This document shows positions 1 to 11,820 of a stretch of 64,000 nucleotides of DNA, one piece after another (the first letter of the stretch is position 1; every line of letters begins with the position of its first letter). The stretch comes from Laguncularia racemosa. Its lineage: Eukaryota > Streptophyta > Magnoliopsida > Myrtales > Combretaceae. The notes under the pieces were generated by a model, which ran no database searches, was not told the DNA's origin, and saw only the letters and a list, made by a program, of their open reading frames with translations. Location: positions 744,001-808,000 of the forward strand of contig JBBMOL010000226.1 in the NCBI GenBank assembly GCA_037954665.1, in the 5' to 3' direction. The translations under genes and the position numbers were made by a program.

Positions 1-71
1 CAAAGTACAAGAATTGACAAGAAGGCTATTTCAGTGAAAGAATGAATTTCCATCTTTGCCAACAAATACCC
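1..71 (-). pseudogene. TERT: TERT pseudogene, segment after motif C (runs off the left edge)
   Basis: Read on the minus strand, these bases encode VFVGKDGNSFF, then H, a stop and NSLLVNSCTL. This fits the stretch just after motif C of plant TERT, where family members read roughly RxFVGxxGxxFxxWxGLLINxxT. The frame is the same as that of the piece ending at 16718: with TE1 and one copy of its target duplication set aside, KQHE runs directly into VFVGKDG. The in-frame stop stands where the family has a Trp, so it is probably TGG changed to TGA. The exon continues beyond the window. The identification rests on recalled family motifs and on collinearity with the other five pieces. Confidence 0.82.
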
Positions 72-1493
72 TGATAAGTCGCAAAATACCTTTATCTAGA
101 GTAATGAAATTGTGCTTTATTGTTGAATTTTTAGATGATTTGTTGAAGAAAAGGATGCTTAATGGAATGAATGTTAATTTCAGGATCTTCTAAAGTATTT
201 TGGAGCTAAGGGAAGGAGTTTTGAAGAGTCGGATCAAGTTTGGAAGGAATTTGATACAATACATGTGAAGAAAAGAATTTTGGAAAGTACACAAGCAAGA
301 TACACGTCCATGTACTTTGCTTGTGTATACTGAAGTGGATGTCTGGAAAGTACACGAGCAAAGTATACGCCCATGTACTTTGCTCGTGTATCTAAGTTTT
401 GCTGCTGTTCAACGATGTTTCAAATGCACGACCAATGTACACTCCCATGTACTTGCTCATGTATATTCACATAAGCAAGCATGAGATACACGAACGGGAT
501 ACACTACTCGTGTATCCGCTCGTGTATGTATCTAACCCGGGTACATGTATAAATAGATCGTTAGTTGCCCTAGAACAGAGTTTACGAATTTTGTACTTGC
601 TCTGACTCTCATAACAGCAGGGGAAAGAAGATTCCATCAATTCCAAAGGAGATTGAAGACCCACGAAGAAGAAGATTCTATCTTTGAGGGTTGTGACTAT
701 GAATTTTATTTATTCTTCCAATAATTGTATTTCTTTTGTCCAATTTATGGAGGAGTAGATTCTAAATCTAGATTTTATTCGAAACTTCTCTGTCATGTGA
801 TGAAGATTTGGTTTTTAATGCGAAGTTGTTGGCTTTCTTATGATTAATTGCATGCCCTTCAATTGTTCCTTAGATTCATAGATCCTGAATATGAATTTAT
901 GCATGATATCATATTAGTTAATTGAGAAATTGCTCTTATGATTAGATTTAATGCAATTAATAAGATTCGATTGTTCTTCTAGAGATAGGAAACAAGAGTC
1001 TTCTGTTTACATCGACTATGTTGATGCGAATTCATGTGCTTTATGCAATTTTAGGTTGCTATTAACTAAGGAGAGATCCTATTTGATAAACCTAGGATTA
1101 GATAGGTTAATATACTTGAGAAAGTAGTTAACTTGACTAGAGAATTCGACAGTATAAGAAGTCAATTACGCCAATCTTCATAAATCTAATGAATTACGTG
1201 ATAGAGAAGGAGTAGAATAAGATCTAGGTTGCTTTTGTTAATTGATAAATCTTCTGAACCATTGTTGTTAGTGAGTTATTAGTTTTAAGATTAGAGTAAT
1301 TAAGTTTCAACAACATATTTAAGTGGCGGTTAGATAATAGGAACGGAGTTAGTACTAGTAGTTGGTGTATCTCTGAGGGACGACCTTGTGCTTACTCGCT
1401 ATATTACGCTACGATAGGTGCGCTTGCCTATTGCTTCGTAGTAAGATTAAGAACAAGAATTCAATTTATTAAAACTACGATTGGCAACGATCA
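72..1493 (+). repeat. TE1 5' LTR
   Basis: This 1422-bp LTR matches 15297-16717 almost base for base, apart from scattered substitutions and single-base indels. It opens TGATAAGTCGC and ends GGCAACGATCA. Between about 288 and 540 it carries a cluster of TACACG / CGTGTA half-sites in inverted pairs, discussed under the shared palindrome finding. A TATAAATA-like box lies near 550. Confidence 0.93.
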
Positions 1494-1499
1494 AGTTTT

Positions 1500-1518
1500 T
1501 GGCGCCGTTACCGGGGAT
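1500..1518 (+). other. TE1 primer-binding site (tRNA-Asp type)
   Basis: TGGCGCCGTTACCGGGGAT starts six bases after the 5' LTR. It fits the 3' end of plant tRNA-Asp(GUC) with one mismatch, judged from memory of that tRNA. This primer is typical of Athila elements. Confidence 0.85.
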
Positions 1519-1640
1519 ACGCCAATATTAGAAACACTTTTTACTTATTAATTTAACCAATTTATTTATTTCTTATCTTTTTTCCCTTTTCTTCCTGAGA
1601 ATTTGGAGCTCATAATTGATTTGTATTACGTTTACAGTGT

Positions 1641-3240
1641 ATGACCAGAAGTCGCTCCAAGGAACTTGCTGTTTTTAATCCTGAGCTAGAGAAAATTATT
1701 CGTCGTTATCAGAAAAAGCAACACTCGACTGAGTCAACATCATTCGGTATTCAAGGAGAATCACTGAAGGAAGAAATGGTGATCAAGTCAATAATCGTGC
1801 TCAAGAGCTGAATCAAGGAAATGTTGTTGTGGATCCCCGAATCATCAACTGGTTGATAATTGAGATGGCCGAGTTAATGAGCTACCTAGAACCAATTCTG
1901 ATTTTGCCAGGCCAAACTTGATAGGCGTTAGCTCTAGCATAGTTCGTCCCCGAGTGGAGGCAAATAATTTTGAACTTAAGCCTGCCGTGATTCAGATGGT
2001 GCAGCAATATACTCAATTTGATGGTTTACAGGATGAAGATCCAAATGCGCATATCCAACTCTTTCTGGAGATATGCGATACCTTCAAATTTAATGGAGTT
2101 AGTGATGATGCGATTGCCTCAGGCTCTTCCCATTCTCTTTGAAAGGCAAGGCTAAGCAGTGGCTGAATTCTTTACCGAGGAACTCCATTACTACATGGCA
2201 AGGTCTGATTAAGAAGTTTATGGACAAATTCTTCCCTCCTTCAAAGACCGCTAAACTTCGAGCTGAGATTCAATCTTATCATCAGTATGACATGGAGACG
2301 TTGTATGAAACCTGGGAGAGATTCAAGGACTCAATGCAGAAATGCCTACACCATGGGATCCCAGAGTGGCTTCAAGTTCAGATTTTTATAATGGGTTGAA
2401 CTATCAAACAAGACAAACAGTAGATGCCGCAGCTGGTGGCACCTTGAACCATAAAACTCCTGAAGAAAGTTTGACTCTTTTTGAAGACATGGCCGCGAAT
2501 AATTATGAATGGTCACATGGTAGGGGTAGAGAAAAGAAGGTGGCAGGCATTCTTGAAGTGGATGTGGCTACTTTTATCATGTCCAAAGTTGAGGCTTTAT
2601 CTAGAAAGATCGACGGGTTGGCTGTCTCACAACATCAGCTGGCTATTGTGGAACCCTCAGGTGGTGAGGAAGGGCAAACAGAGCAAGTGGATTATTTGGG
2701 AAACCCAATTCGGCCCCAGAACAATCCATACAAGCAATACTTATAACCTAGGATGGAGAAATCACCCAAATTTTTCTTGGACTAACAACAGTAATATTCA
2801 GAAGGGCAATCCGAATCCTCCACCAGGTTATCAGAGGCCAATGGTCCAGAGTTCCAAACCGCCACTTGAAGATCTCCTCACAAAATTCATCAAGGATTCA
2901 GAAGACAGACAGAAGTCCTTAGATTTGATTATGAAAAATCAAGACTCGGCTCTGAGGAATCATGAGGCATCAATACACAATCTTGAAAACCAGGTCGGTC
3001 AGATAGCTAAGCTTCTGTCAGAGAGATCTCAAGGTTCACTACCGGGAAACACGGAAACCAACCCTAGAGAACATGTTAAAGCTGTCACATTACGAAGTGG
3101 TAAGGAACTACAACCAAAGGTTCAAGAAGAAGAGAGTCGGGTGACTGAACCAGCAAAAGAACAAGTAGTTCTCAAAGAAGGGAGAAAGCATTCAGAAAAA
3201 TCACCTAAAGAGAAATCATCACCTCCATTAATCTCATAAT
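1641..3240 (+). pseudogene. TE1 gag remnant
   Basis: The likely start is the ATG at 1641, about 120 bases after the primer site, opening a peptide that begins MTRSRSKE. A retrotransposon gag core (WLNSLP...TTWQGL...FMDKFFP) lies at about 2155-2260. The VTLRSGKEL motif that ends Athila gag is at about 3088. Gag forms the particle that packages element RNA. The frame is broken several times: readable pieces are 1918-2142, 2139-2399, 2342-2746 and 2481-3239, in different frames. The protein cannot be made intact. Confidence 0.85.
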
Positions 3241-3479
3241 ACAAGCCCAATGTTCCTTATCCAGCACGACTTAAGAAGGACATAATAGATGAGCACTATG
3301 GCAAATTTTTAGAGATATTCAAGCAATTTCATATCAACCTTCCACTGGTTGAGGCATTATCACAAATGCCACGATATGCAAAATTTTTGAAAGAGTTGCT
3401 ATCGAACAAAAGGAAGCTTGAAGAGTTCTCCACTGTAACTTTAGGAGGAGAATGCTCTGCAGTAATTCAGAACAAACTC

Positions 3480-3895
3480 CCAAAGAAGTAAAAAGATCCT
3501 GGGAGCTTTACCATCCTTTGCCTGATAGGGAATTTATCTGAAGAACGGGCATTGGCTGATTTGGGAGCCATCATTAATTTGATGCCATACAAGATGTTCT
3601 AAAAATTGGGTATTAGAGAGCCGAAACCGACCAAAATGAGTCTTTAGTTAGCCGATCGATCAGTCAAATTCCCAAGAGGAGTAGTTGAAGACGTATTAGT
3701 GAAGGTGTAGGACTTCATCTTCCCGGCGGATTTCGTCATCCTTGACATGGAAGCAGATGTGGAGGTCCCTCTTATATTGGGGAGGCCATTTTTGGCTACT
3801 GCTAGAGCCATAATTGATGTTGGGGATGGGAAGTTAGTGTTGAGAATGGGAAATGAAGAGGTCATAGTGAAAATGCCTGACGTCCTTAGACAAAG
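3480..3895 (+). pseudogene. TE1 aspartic protease remnant
   Basis: The active-site motif ADLGA is encoded at 3555-3569, and the second conserved block LGRPFLATA lies at about 3777-3803. This is the expected order for the retropepsin that processes Gag-Pol. At least three in-frame stops occur (near 3601, 3645-3647 and 3708), several where a Gln would be expected. It follows gag and precedes RT, as in Ty3/gypsy elements. Confidence 0.85.
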
Positions 3896-4072
3896 CCTGC
3901 ACCATGATGATACTTGCTATGCAATCGACTGCCTTGACTTCGTAGTTTCATATTCATTGCAAGACCTATCGATTGGTGATGCATTAGAATTGTGTTTAAT
4001 GAATGGGAAGAAAGAGCGACCTGAAAATATGGCGATTAGAGCAGTTGTCAATCAGCTTAATAATAATCTGAG

Positions 4073-5070
4073 TTGAGAGAAGAAAGAAGCTTTGAAGGTA
4101 TGAATAGATCCACCGTTCAGAGATCAAAACCTTCAATTGAGGAACCACTTGAGCTAGAATTGAAACAACTGCCAGACTACCTTCAATATGCATTTTTGGA
4201 AGAAGATTCTAAACTTTCAGTCATAATTGCATCAAATCTGGATCGAGATCAGCAGGAAAGGTTATTGCATGTCCTGGGGCAACACAAGAAAGCAATTGCA
4301 TGGAAAATTGCAGATATAAAGGGGATTAACCCCTCGTTTTGTACACACAAAATTTTGATGGAAGATTGTGTCAAGCCAGTGGTACAACCGCAGCGCCGAC
4401 TTAATCCAAATATGAGAGATGTTGTAAAAAAGGAAGTCATTAAATTGCTTGATGCAGGAATGATCTACCCGATTTCTGATAGCTCATGGGTGAGCCCCAT
4501 TCAAGTAGTTCCGAAGAAAGGCGGTATGATAGTGGTACCGAATGAAAAAAAATGAACTCATCCCGATAAGAACTGTTACTGGATGGAGAGTTTGTATAGA
4601 TTACCACAAGCTAAATGACGCAACTCGAAAGGATCATTTTCCTCTTCCATTTGTGGACCAAATGCTTGAAAGGTTAGCTGGTCATGCATATTACCGTTTC
4701 CTCGATGGGATGTCTGGATATTTTTAGATTCCTATTACACCTGAAGACCAGGAAAAGACGACATTCACATGCCCTTTTGGGACCTTCGCTTATCGACGCA
4801 TGCTTTTCAGATTATGCAACGCTCCAGCCACCTTTCAGCGATGCATGATGGCTATTTTTGAGGATATGGTAGGAGATAAGATGGAAGTATACATGGATGA
4901 TTTTTCTATTTTCGGGAATTCTTTTGATGAGTGTCTACACTATCTTGAGTTAGTGTTGCAACATTGTGAAGATACTAACCTGGTCCTAAATTTGGAGAAG
5001 TGTCATTTTATGGAAAAAGAAGTTTTGGAAGAAAAGGAGGAGCTGAACCTCATTCTCATCTCCATTTGAG
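4073..5070 (+). pseudogene. TE1 reverse transcriptase, 3'-truncated pol
   Basis: RT blocks appear in order: WVSPIQVVPKKGG (about 4486), RVCIDYHKLN (about 4587), YRFLDGMSGYF (about 4692) with its catalytic Asp, LCNAPATFQRCM (about 4815) and YMDDFSIFG (YMDD at 4890-4901). There is a frameshift near 4545 and a TAG at 4725-4727. The similarity stops soon after the EKCHF block near 5010. Everything that should follow (rest of RT, RNase H, integrase) is missing, and the post-pol block begins at 5097. A deletion of several kilobases is the simplest explanation. Confidence 0.88.
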
Positions 5071-5096
5071 CTCCACCGGTTCATTATGTCGAGCTA

Positions 5097-5494
5097 ACGA
5101 CGTTAAACAACAGCGCTTCTTGGGAGGCAACCCATGTTTTTTAGGTAAGTTTTCTTCTTTACTCTTTACTTTCTTTATTATCACCCATTGTTTTGGAGTA
5201 ACTTTTGTAGGACAGCAAGCTATAGAGGGACTAACCAAGTTTGGATTCTATGAAAGTCACCTTAATAGAGCTTCTTTTAAGCTCTAAGTGTGGGAAAATT
5301 TAGGATGGGAGACCTTTTTAAGGGAGTGCAAGATGAAGTGATGACAGGTATGTACTTTGATTTGCATAACCGGGTACACTAGTGGTGTATCCGGTTTCTC
5401 ACACATCCCAGAGGGTGTCTAAATTGACTTTGCAATAAAAAAGGAGAATACGTCATGGTGTGCCCTCCCGTGCACTTCAAAATATGCTCATTGT
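5097..5494 (+). other. TE1 post-pol conserved block and untranslated stretch
   Basis: The segment at 5097-5136 (GACGTTAAA...GCGCTTCTTGGGAGGCAACCCATG) recurs in TE2 at 11821-11860. It contains the inverted pair TGGG/CCCA, which could fold as a short hairpin. A good splice donor (AGGTAAGTTTTC) follows near 5145 and an acceptor-like TTTTGTAG near 5210, which could belong to splicing of a downstream Athila reading frame. No protein is supported from 5140 to 5494. Confidence 0.55.
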
Positions 5495-5800
5495 GTACAC
5501 GTTCGTGTACCTGGTCATGTATCTGACCCACAGAACACCCCCTCTATATACAAGAATAAGGTACACGCTCGTGTACCTGGTCGTGTATTTGACTCACAGA
5601 ATGCTCTCCCATGATACACAAACAAGGTACACGCTCGTGTACCTGGTCGTGTATCTAACCCACAGAATGCTCTCCCACGATACACGAACAAGGTATACGC
5701 TCGTGTACCTGGTCGTGTATCTAACCCACAGAATGCTCTCCCACGATATACGAACAAGGTACACGCTCGTGTACCTGGTCGTGTATCTAACCCACAGAAA
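5495..5800 (+). repeat. 66-bp tandem repeat array in TE1
   Basis: Units begin with GTACACG or close variants at 5495, 5561, 5627, 5693 and 5759, exactly 66 bases apart. The last is partial, ending near 5800, giving about 4.6 copies. Each holds GTACACGCTCGTGTAC, an almost perfect palindrome, followed by a TCGTGTAT half-site. Because 66 is divisible by three, long open frames appear on both strands (5460-5831 plus, 5515-5982 minus). These are a by-product of the repeat, not genes. Confidence 0.93.
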
Positions 5801-7775
5801 GGAATCCAAAGTACACGACCAAAGTACATGACCGTGTACTTTGGTCGTGTATCTATTTTTTCTACTCGTACTATAAAAGGACTCCTCACTTCACTCTGCC
5901 ATTTACACGACCCATTCTCCATTCGTGTATTTGACCTACTCACTCCCACTTTACTCCTCCATACCGTGGTTGTTCTTTCCACACCATAAATTTCTTCCGT
6001 TTCAAGGACTCAAGGTAAGTAAGTTTTCTCTTCTTCTTCTTCAATACTTATTGCAATACGGTTGTTGCTCGATTTTCTTTTACGACTACCATACATGCTT
6101 GCATCTATGATGATGGTATGATGAGTTATTTCGCATTTTGGAAGTCAATTGTTGATAGATCTGTAGATATTTTGAACTCACGTAAATGCATGTATGATTA
6201 ATGTCATGAGTGGCTGCCAAACAAGTGAATCGACAGTTAGGGTTTGAACATAAATATTTGGGACTTTGATTTTGTGGGTTTCTGGAACAATGTTGTTGTG
6301 TTTCTTTCCCAATCTTCTTCTTAGAAACCAAGTTATGAGGCCATTTTTTTATGATCACTAAACTATCGCACCTAGCTTCTTAGAATCAAGATTCGACCTT
6401 TATCATTTAAGGATGCTTTGGGTGTGTTGTAGTTACATTTTTTGCCTTCAGGAAGGTAGATTGATAATATACAAAGCCACAAGACCTGATTTTGAGTGTT
6501 CCTATGGTAATTTGTGCATTTATGAGATGGGTAGATACACAACTAGGTACACGATCGTGTACCTTGGTTGTATATCTCAACTGTGCTATCTTCTTCCTTG
6601 TTTCGGAAACCCAATGCAAGTCCTATCATTTTCTTTGTGTAATTAAAGAACCTAACCCGTTTTGAGACCATTGTGATTGATTCAGATGGTCAAAAAAAAA
6701 AAAAAAGACTTGTGCAGTTAAACCGAAGTTTACCAAGAAGAAGAAGACCACCCCTGCTAAGAGGAAGCGGGATGGTGCTAGTTCATCTTGATCGACATTC
6801 TGCTAGCTATGCAATTGGTCCATCACCTGTTTAATCCCAAGAAGTCTCAGTTCCTTTTATTTTTATTTTTTTTTCTTTTTATCTCTTTATTTCTCATTAC
6901 GTTCTTGAATGATAAAGACATTGGGGACAATGTCTCAATCTAAGTGTAGGGAAGGGGATACTAAAGAAATTTGATTTTGATAAGGGTTGTGCTGAATTGT
7001 ATGAGTCATTAAAAAATTTCCCCTAATTTTTGTTTTTCTCTTTTTGCTTGATAATCGAATTTTGAAATCATGATTGCAAATTACATAGTATTTTAGCATT
7101 TAGTGAATGAATTCCTCTAAAAGAGTATTGTGCATGTCACCTTTGTCTTCTTTGGAACATTGATACTTAGTCAAAGTTATGGGATAAAATCGTTGTGAAA
7201 CTCAAAGATCTTGAGAGCCATTTAATCTTTCATGAAAGGGCAAATGAAATGATTCTCTTGTGATCCTTCTTAGAAGATCTCTTTAAAGTAATAATTTAAT
7301 GAAAGCATGTTATACTTGAAAAATAAAGGATTGGTTAGTGTGGGCAGGCTTTGGTCCCTCAGAAGAGCGAAGTTTGAATCCGCTACTAACTAGTCAAAAT
7401 AATAAGTTAAGGTAATAGAGGTTCGATGGGGTTCCTTTAAAACCTGGTCACTTAAGATCGTCTGGCCTGGGATCGGCCGACCGAGGAAATTACCATAACA
7501 AAATGAAATACCATAAAGGCAAAAGTTGAGAGGGTCTTGTAACTCGAGTAATTAAGCCCATAGGAACGCTCTCAATTGAGGGGATAACGTTCGTTAACTT
7601 TGGTGACGAACCTAGGATTATTGGCTGAAAACTCGTTACATGGGTTGCAAGATCCCAAAAAAAAAAGAAGAAGGAGGATGAAACCAGTGAACTATTACTA
7701 AGAATAAAATCTTTGAAAGGAGGAGGAATCCAGGGGAAACATAGATGCAATGTATTTTCATTATTGATTGCTTTA
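5801..7775 (+). other. TE1 downstream region with a frameshifted lysine-rich ORF remnant
   Basis: No complete gene is visible. At 6686 an ATG opens MVKKKKK through a run of 15 A (6692-6706) and soon stops. In the neighbouring frame just after that run, a very basic peptide with TKKKKTTPAKRKRDG reads to a stop near 6791. It resembles the basic start of the second reading frame found downstream of pol in some Athila elements, broken by a slip in the A run; the rest of that frame is gone. The remainder is AT-rich untranslated sequence. TE2 is inserted after 7775. Confidence 0.4.
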
Positions 7776-9503
7776 TGATAGAGCCATTTTATACTCAATC
7801 TTTATAGTATAAATTGTATTAAATTATTATTGATTTTATAGAAATCATAAGGAAATGGTACTTTAATTCTATCATCGTGATAAATCAGGTTAAATGGAGT
7901 CAAGGATGCTAATTCAAGTAAATTAGAGAAGCCATCTACAACTTGGTTCAAAGACAACGATTTACACCGCCAGAGGGAAGTTCATGGGCGTGTAATTGAA
8001 GTACACGGCCGTGTACTTGGTTTTGAATCAACAGGAAGATACACGTTGAAGTACACGCCGTGTAGCTAACTAGGAACTAGCACGGTTTGAGGCACGGCTA
8101 AGGTGCAAACCGTGCCCCTAATTGGATAAGAAGGCAGAAATGTGGACTTTGAACAGAGAGAGACACGGCTTAGGGAACGACCGTGATGGAAGCCGTGGGA
8201 GAAACCATGCTTGGAGCCGTGGTGGAAGCTAGGTGTGCCAAGGAGAAGAAAGTGTGGAACATCAACAGATGAAGGCACGGCTTGAAATCTAGCCGTGGGT
8301 GTAACCGTGGTATACACTGGACACGGATGAAGACTTGTAGATTATGTACAGATGAAGCACGGCTTGAAATCTGGCCGTGTGTGTAACCGTGGTACACACT
8401 GGGCGCGGATGAAGACTTGAAGAATATGCACAGAGGATGGCACGGCTTGACCCACGGCCATGTGGTGGGGCGTGCCAGGCAGACGAATCTTCACTTCTCG
8501 AAATCTACTTGGAAAAGGAAAGATATTTTCGTATCTTGCTAGCAAAAGATCACATGCTATCCCTCTAATAATATAAATAGAGCCAACCCTAGAGGGTTAG
8601 GGCAATCTTTGAATCTGGAATCACCTTGGAGACAAGAAGGAAACGAGGAGGCAGAGCAGGCAACCGGGTTCATCATGTCTTTACTTTTTATTTTGTTTTA
8701 TTGATGAACATGTGTAGCTAAGTTACTTTTCTAGCCAAAGGATTATAGATGTTTAATTTTCCACGAATTGTGAGGTCTAATTGACTTGTATTTAATCTAT
8801 TCTTTGTTTTCGGGTATTCATATATCTTCTGATCGTTTTGTCATTATTATCTTTGTTGATTGGTATGAATAGAGCTCTTCTACTCAATTAGCAAGTTAAC
8901 ATATTGTCAACTAGCACATCAAATCCGTAATTGTTTGATTGTTCTAGTCTTAGTGACGCAATAACATGTTTGGTTATAAAAGAGATGATCGAATTCATGT
9001 TATGGAGGTGTGTGATCATGTTTAAATAGGTTATCTTATAATCTACTGGCATGAATTGGTGGTCTCTCTAGATCTTAATGCTATTGATAGATTAAATCCT
9101 AAGCGCTTGTCTAGGGTTGTTTAATCAATAAGAGAAATAATTCAAAGCGCTTGTCTGAGGTTATCGAGGAAGTAAGGAGAGATAGGTTGTTAGAGCTTGT
9201 TAATAACCATAACCAGTTTATCTAGAAATAAGAATAGAAAACATTTGCATCGATGATCAATTCCTAGAATTAAACTATCTTGATTCATTTGGCTAGGCTT
9301 TTATCAATATTCAATTTTCTTATCTTGTTTTAACTTTATTCGATTCACAAAACAAACCCCCCATTTTCCTTTTCCTTTTTATTCTCCTTGGATAGAAATA
9401 AATTTAACCAATCTCTGTGGATTCGACCCTACTCACCGCTATATGCAAATCATATAATTGTTCTAGGAGTAGGTTTTATTTTTGTTGGATTCGACACCCA
9501 TCA
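7776..9503 (+). repeat. TE2 5' LTR with internal direct repeats
   Basis: It matches 13199-14922 apart from scattered changes. It contains the 16-bp perfect palindrome GTACACGGCCGTGTAC at 8001-8016. From about 8268 to 8470 lie two and a half imperfect direct repeats of roughly 85 bp, built round GGCACGGCTTGAAATC and GGCCGTG. A TATAAATAG box is near 8572. The minus-strand open frames at 8066-8545 are produced by these repeats. Confidence 0.93.
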
Positions 9504-9508
9504 AATTT

Positions 9509-9526
9509 TGGCGCCGTTCCCGGGGA
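9509..9526 (+). other. TE2 primer-binding site (tRNA-Asp type)
   Basis: TGGCGCCGTTCCCGGGGA lies five bases after the 5' LTR, with one mismatch to the tRNA-Asp complement as recalled. The mismatch base differs from that of TE1, which suggests the two are separate Athila families. Confidence 0.85.
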
Positions 9527-9554
9527 TTGGTGTCAAATTTATTTCTATTCTTGT

Positions 9555-11251
9555 ATGACTCGTTATTCTCAGACAGGTGAACTAACTTATAATCCGGAGA
9601 TTGAGAAGACTCTAAAGAGGCTGCGATAAGAAGCTAGATCATCCACTAGACTGAACTTAGCATCGGATTTTTCTGATTCATCCATTGATTCTGAAAAAGA
9701 AGACGATATGGCAAATCCCGAGAGAACATTGCGAGAGTTGGCTGCGCCGATGTGAATCAACAACCACTTTGTATTCACTACCCCGAACTAGCCGTGGAAT
9801 TCGAGTTAAAATCTGGGTTGATACATCTGTTACCCACCTTTCATGGTTTGAGAATGAAGATCCTCATAAGCATTTGAAAGAGTTTCATATAGTGTGTTCT
9901 AGTATGAGGCCGCAAGGAATAACGACGATCAAATCAAGCTACGCGCTTTTCCATTTTCTTTAAGTACTAAAGCTAAAGATTGGTTGTTTTATTTGCCTCC
10001 AGGTTCTATAACCACATGGACTGATATGGTGAGACTCTTCTTAGACAAATTCTTCCCCGCATCCAGAGCCGCTGGTATAAGAAGAGAAATTTGTGGTATA
10101 AAACAGAGGGACACCAAGACTCTTCATGAGTATTGGGAGAGGTTCAAGCAACTGTGTGCAAGCTGCCCACAACATGGGATATCTGAACAAGTCCTCATCC
10201 AATATTTTTACGAAGCCTACTTCCGATGGAGAGGAAGATGATGGATGCTGCAAGTGGAGGCGCCATAGTAAACAAAACCCCTGGTCAAGCTAGGGAATTG
10301 ATCTCCATTATGGCTGCCAATTCGCAACAATTTGGGTATAGGCATGATACATCTTCAAGGAAGGTAAATGAGGTAAGTGTGTCTAACCTTGAACATCAAA
10401 TTTCTAATCTAACCTCCCTTGTGCAGCAGCTAGCTCTTGGAAAAACACAACAGGTGAAGGCTTGTGGAATTTGTGCTGCTCCTAATCATCCGACCGACAT
10501 GTGCCCCACATTGCAAGATGACAATCATGAACACGCCAATGCTGTAGGCGGATTTCCAGGACAACCGTAGAGGAAGTATGATCCCTATTCAAATACTTAC
10601 AATCTTGGATGGAGGGATCATCCTAACTTCCGATATGGCAATAACCCACAAAGTTTCCAACAATTCCAGCCTAAGCCATCACACCAAGTATCACAGGCTC
10701 CTTCCACTTCAGGTATGTCCCTTGAGGAAATTGTTAAATCACTTGCCGTTAATACAAAACAATTTCAGGATGAGACAAAGCAGAGCATCCACAACTTGGA
10801 AAATTAGGTAAGTCAACTTGCTTCTGCTGTGAATAGGTTAGAAACTCAAGGTAAGTTACCTTCTCAGACTATCACAAATCTGAAGCAAAGCGTTAATGCA
10901 ATTACCTTGAGGAGTGGAACAGCATTGCAGGGATCAATTAAGAAAGGACACTCATCTACTCTTGGGGAAGAGACCAAGAAAGAGATTTTGACTCCGAGCC
11001 AGCTGGGCAACCAGATTAGCAAGTCTCTAGTTGAGCCATCAAAGGTCACATTAATACCACCTCCTTTCCCCTCCAGATTGGCGAAATCCAAGAATGAAGT
11101 GGAAGAAAAAGAGATTCTGGAAACTTTTCGCAAAGTCGAGGTAAATATTCCTTTGCTTGATGCAATTAAGCAAATACCGCGCTATGTTAGATTTCTCAAA
11201 GACTTATGCACTAACAAAAGGAAGCTGAAAGGCATGAAAAGATTAGTGTGA
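9555..11251 (+). pseudogene. TE2 gag remnant
   Basis: The ATG at 9555 opens MTRYSQTGE, which leads into EIEKTLKRLR, the usual Athila gag start. The gag core (FLDKFFPASRA...YWERFKQLC) is at about 10030-10160. An intact CCHC knuckle, CGICAAPNHPTDMC, is encoded at 10463-10504. NAITLRSGTALQ near 10895 marks the gag end. Stops or frameshifts interrupt it near 9628, 9960, 10240, 10570 and 10806, so no full Gag is possible from this copy. The gag order matches TE1 but the sequence differs clearly. Confidence 0.86.
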
Positions 11252-11309
11252 GTGAAAATGTTTCAGCTATTATTAGAAGAAGCTTCCTCCTAAATGCAAG
11301 GATCCAGGT

Positions 11310-11816
11310 ATGTTTACTATTCCTTGCAAAATAGGTAATCTTGGAATCGCTAAAGCCATGTGTGATTTAGGAGCTTCTATCAATGTCATGCCTTTGTCTG
11401 TTTATCAACGTTTAAATGTTGGTCCCTTGAAGGAAACGAGTGTCATTGTTCAACTTGCTGACAGGTCCAATGTTTATCCTGAGGGAGTTCTAGAGGATGT
11501 TTTAGTTCAAGTCAATGGGTTGGTTTTTCCTGCTGATTTTTATGTGCTTGACATGAATGATAGTGATTCTCATACTTCATCACTGATATTATTAGGGCGA
11601 CCATTCCTTAAGACTTCCAAAACGAAAATCGATGTAAATGATGACACCCTCACTATGGAATTTGATGGTGAAGTGATTAAATTTAACATTTATGATGCCA
11701 TGAAACATCCTAACGATATTTCCACTGTTTTTGTTGCGGATGTTATTAACCTATCACCACAGGCACCCAAGCTGGAATCAAAATCCTTATCCGAACATCT
11801 AGCCAGGAACGTCTAG
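11310..11816 (+). CDS. TE2 aspartic protease domain, open for 168 codons
   Basis: This is the cleanest retroelement domain in the window. CDLGASINVMP places the active-site Asp at 11364-11366, and LGRPFLKTSKT follows near 11595, the standard retropepsin pair. The domain is uninterrupted from 11310 to its stop at 11814-11816. It lacks its own natural start, since in the family it is made as part of Gag-Pol, and upstream gag is frameshifted. Five bases after the stop the post-pol block begins, with no RT sequence at all. Confidence 0.85.
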   Translation: MFTIPCKIGNLGIAKAMCDLGASINVMPLSVYQRLNVGPLKETSVIVQLADRSNVYPEGVLEDVLVQVNGLVFPADFYVLDMNDSDSHTSSLILLGRPFLKTSKTKIDVNDDTLTMEFDGEVIKFNIYDAMKHPNDISTVFVADVINLSPQAPKLESKSLSEHLARNV

Positions 11817-11820
11817 CCAA

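Noticed and set aside
5495..5800. CRISPR-like regular direct repeats
   Set aside because: There are no distinct spacers; the whole 66-bp unit is repeated. The context is a plant retrotransposon.
5460..5982. Long open frames on both strands (123 and 155 codons)
   Set aside because: They are produced by a 66-bp tandem repeat whose period is divisible by three. The peptides are repeats of the same words, with no family resemblance.
8066..8545. Minus-strand open frames in the TE2 LTR (also at 13488-13918)
   Set aside because: They are repeated at the same place in both LTRs and built from internal direct repeats with ACGG/CCGT motifs.
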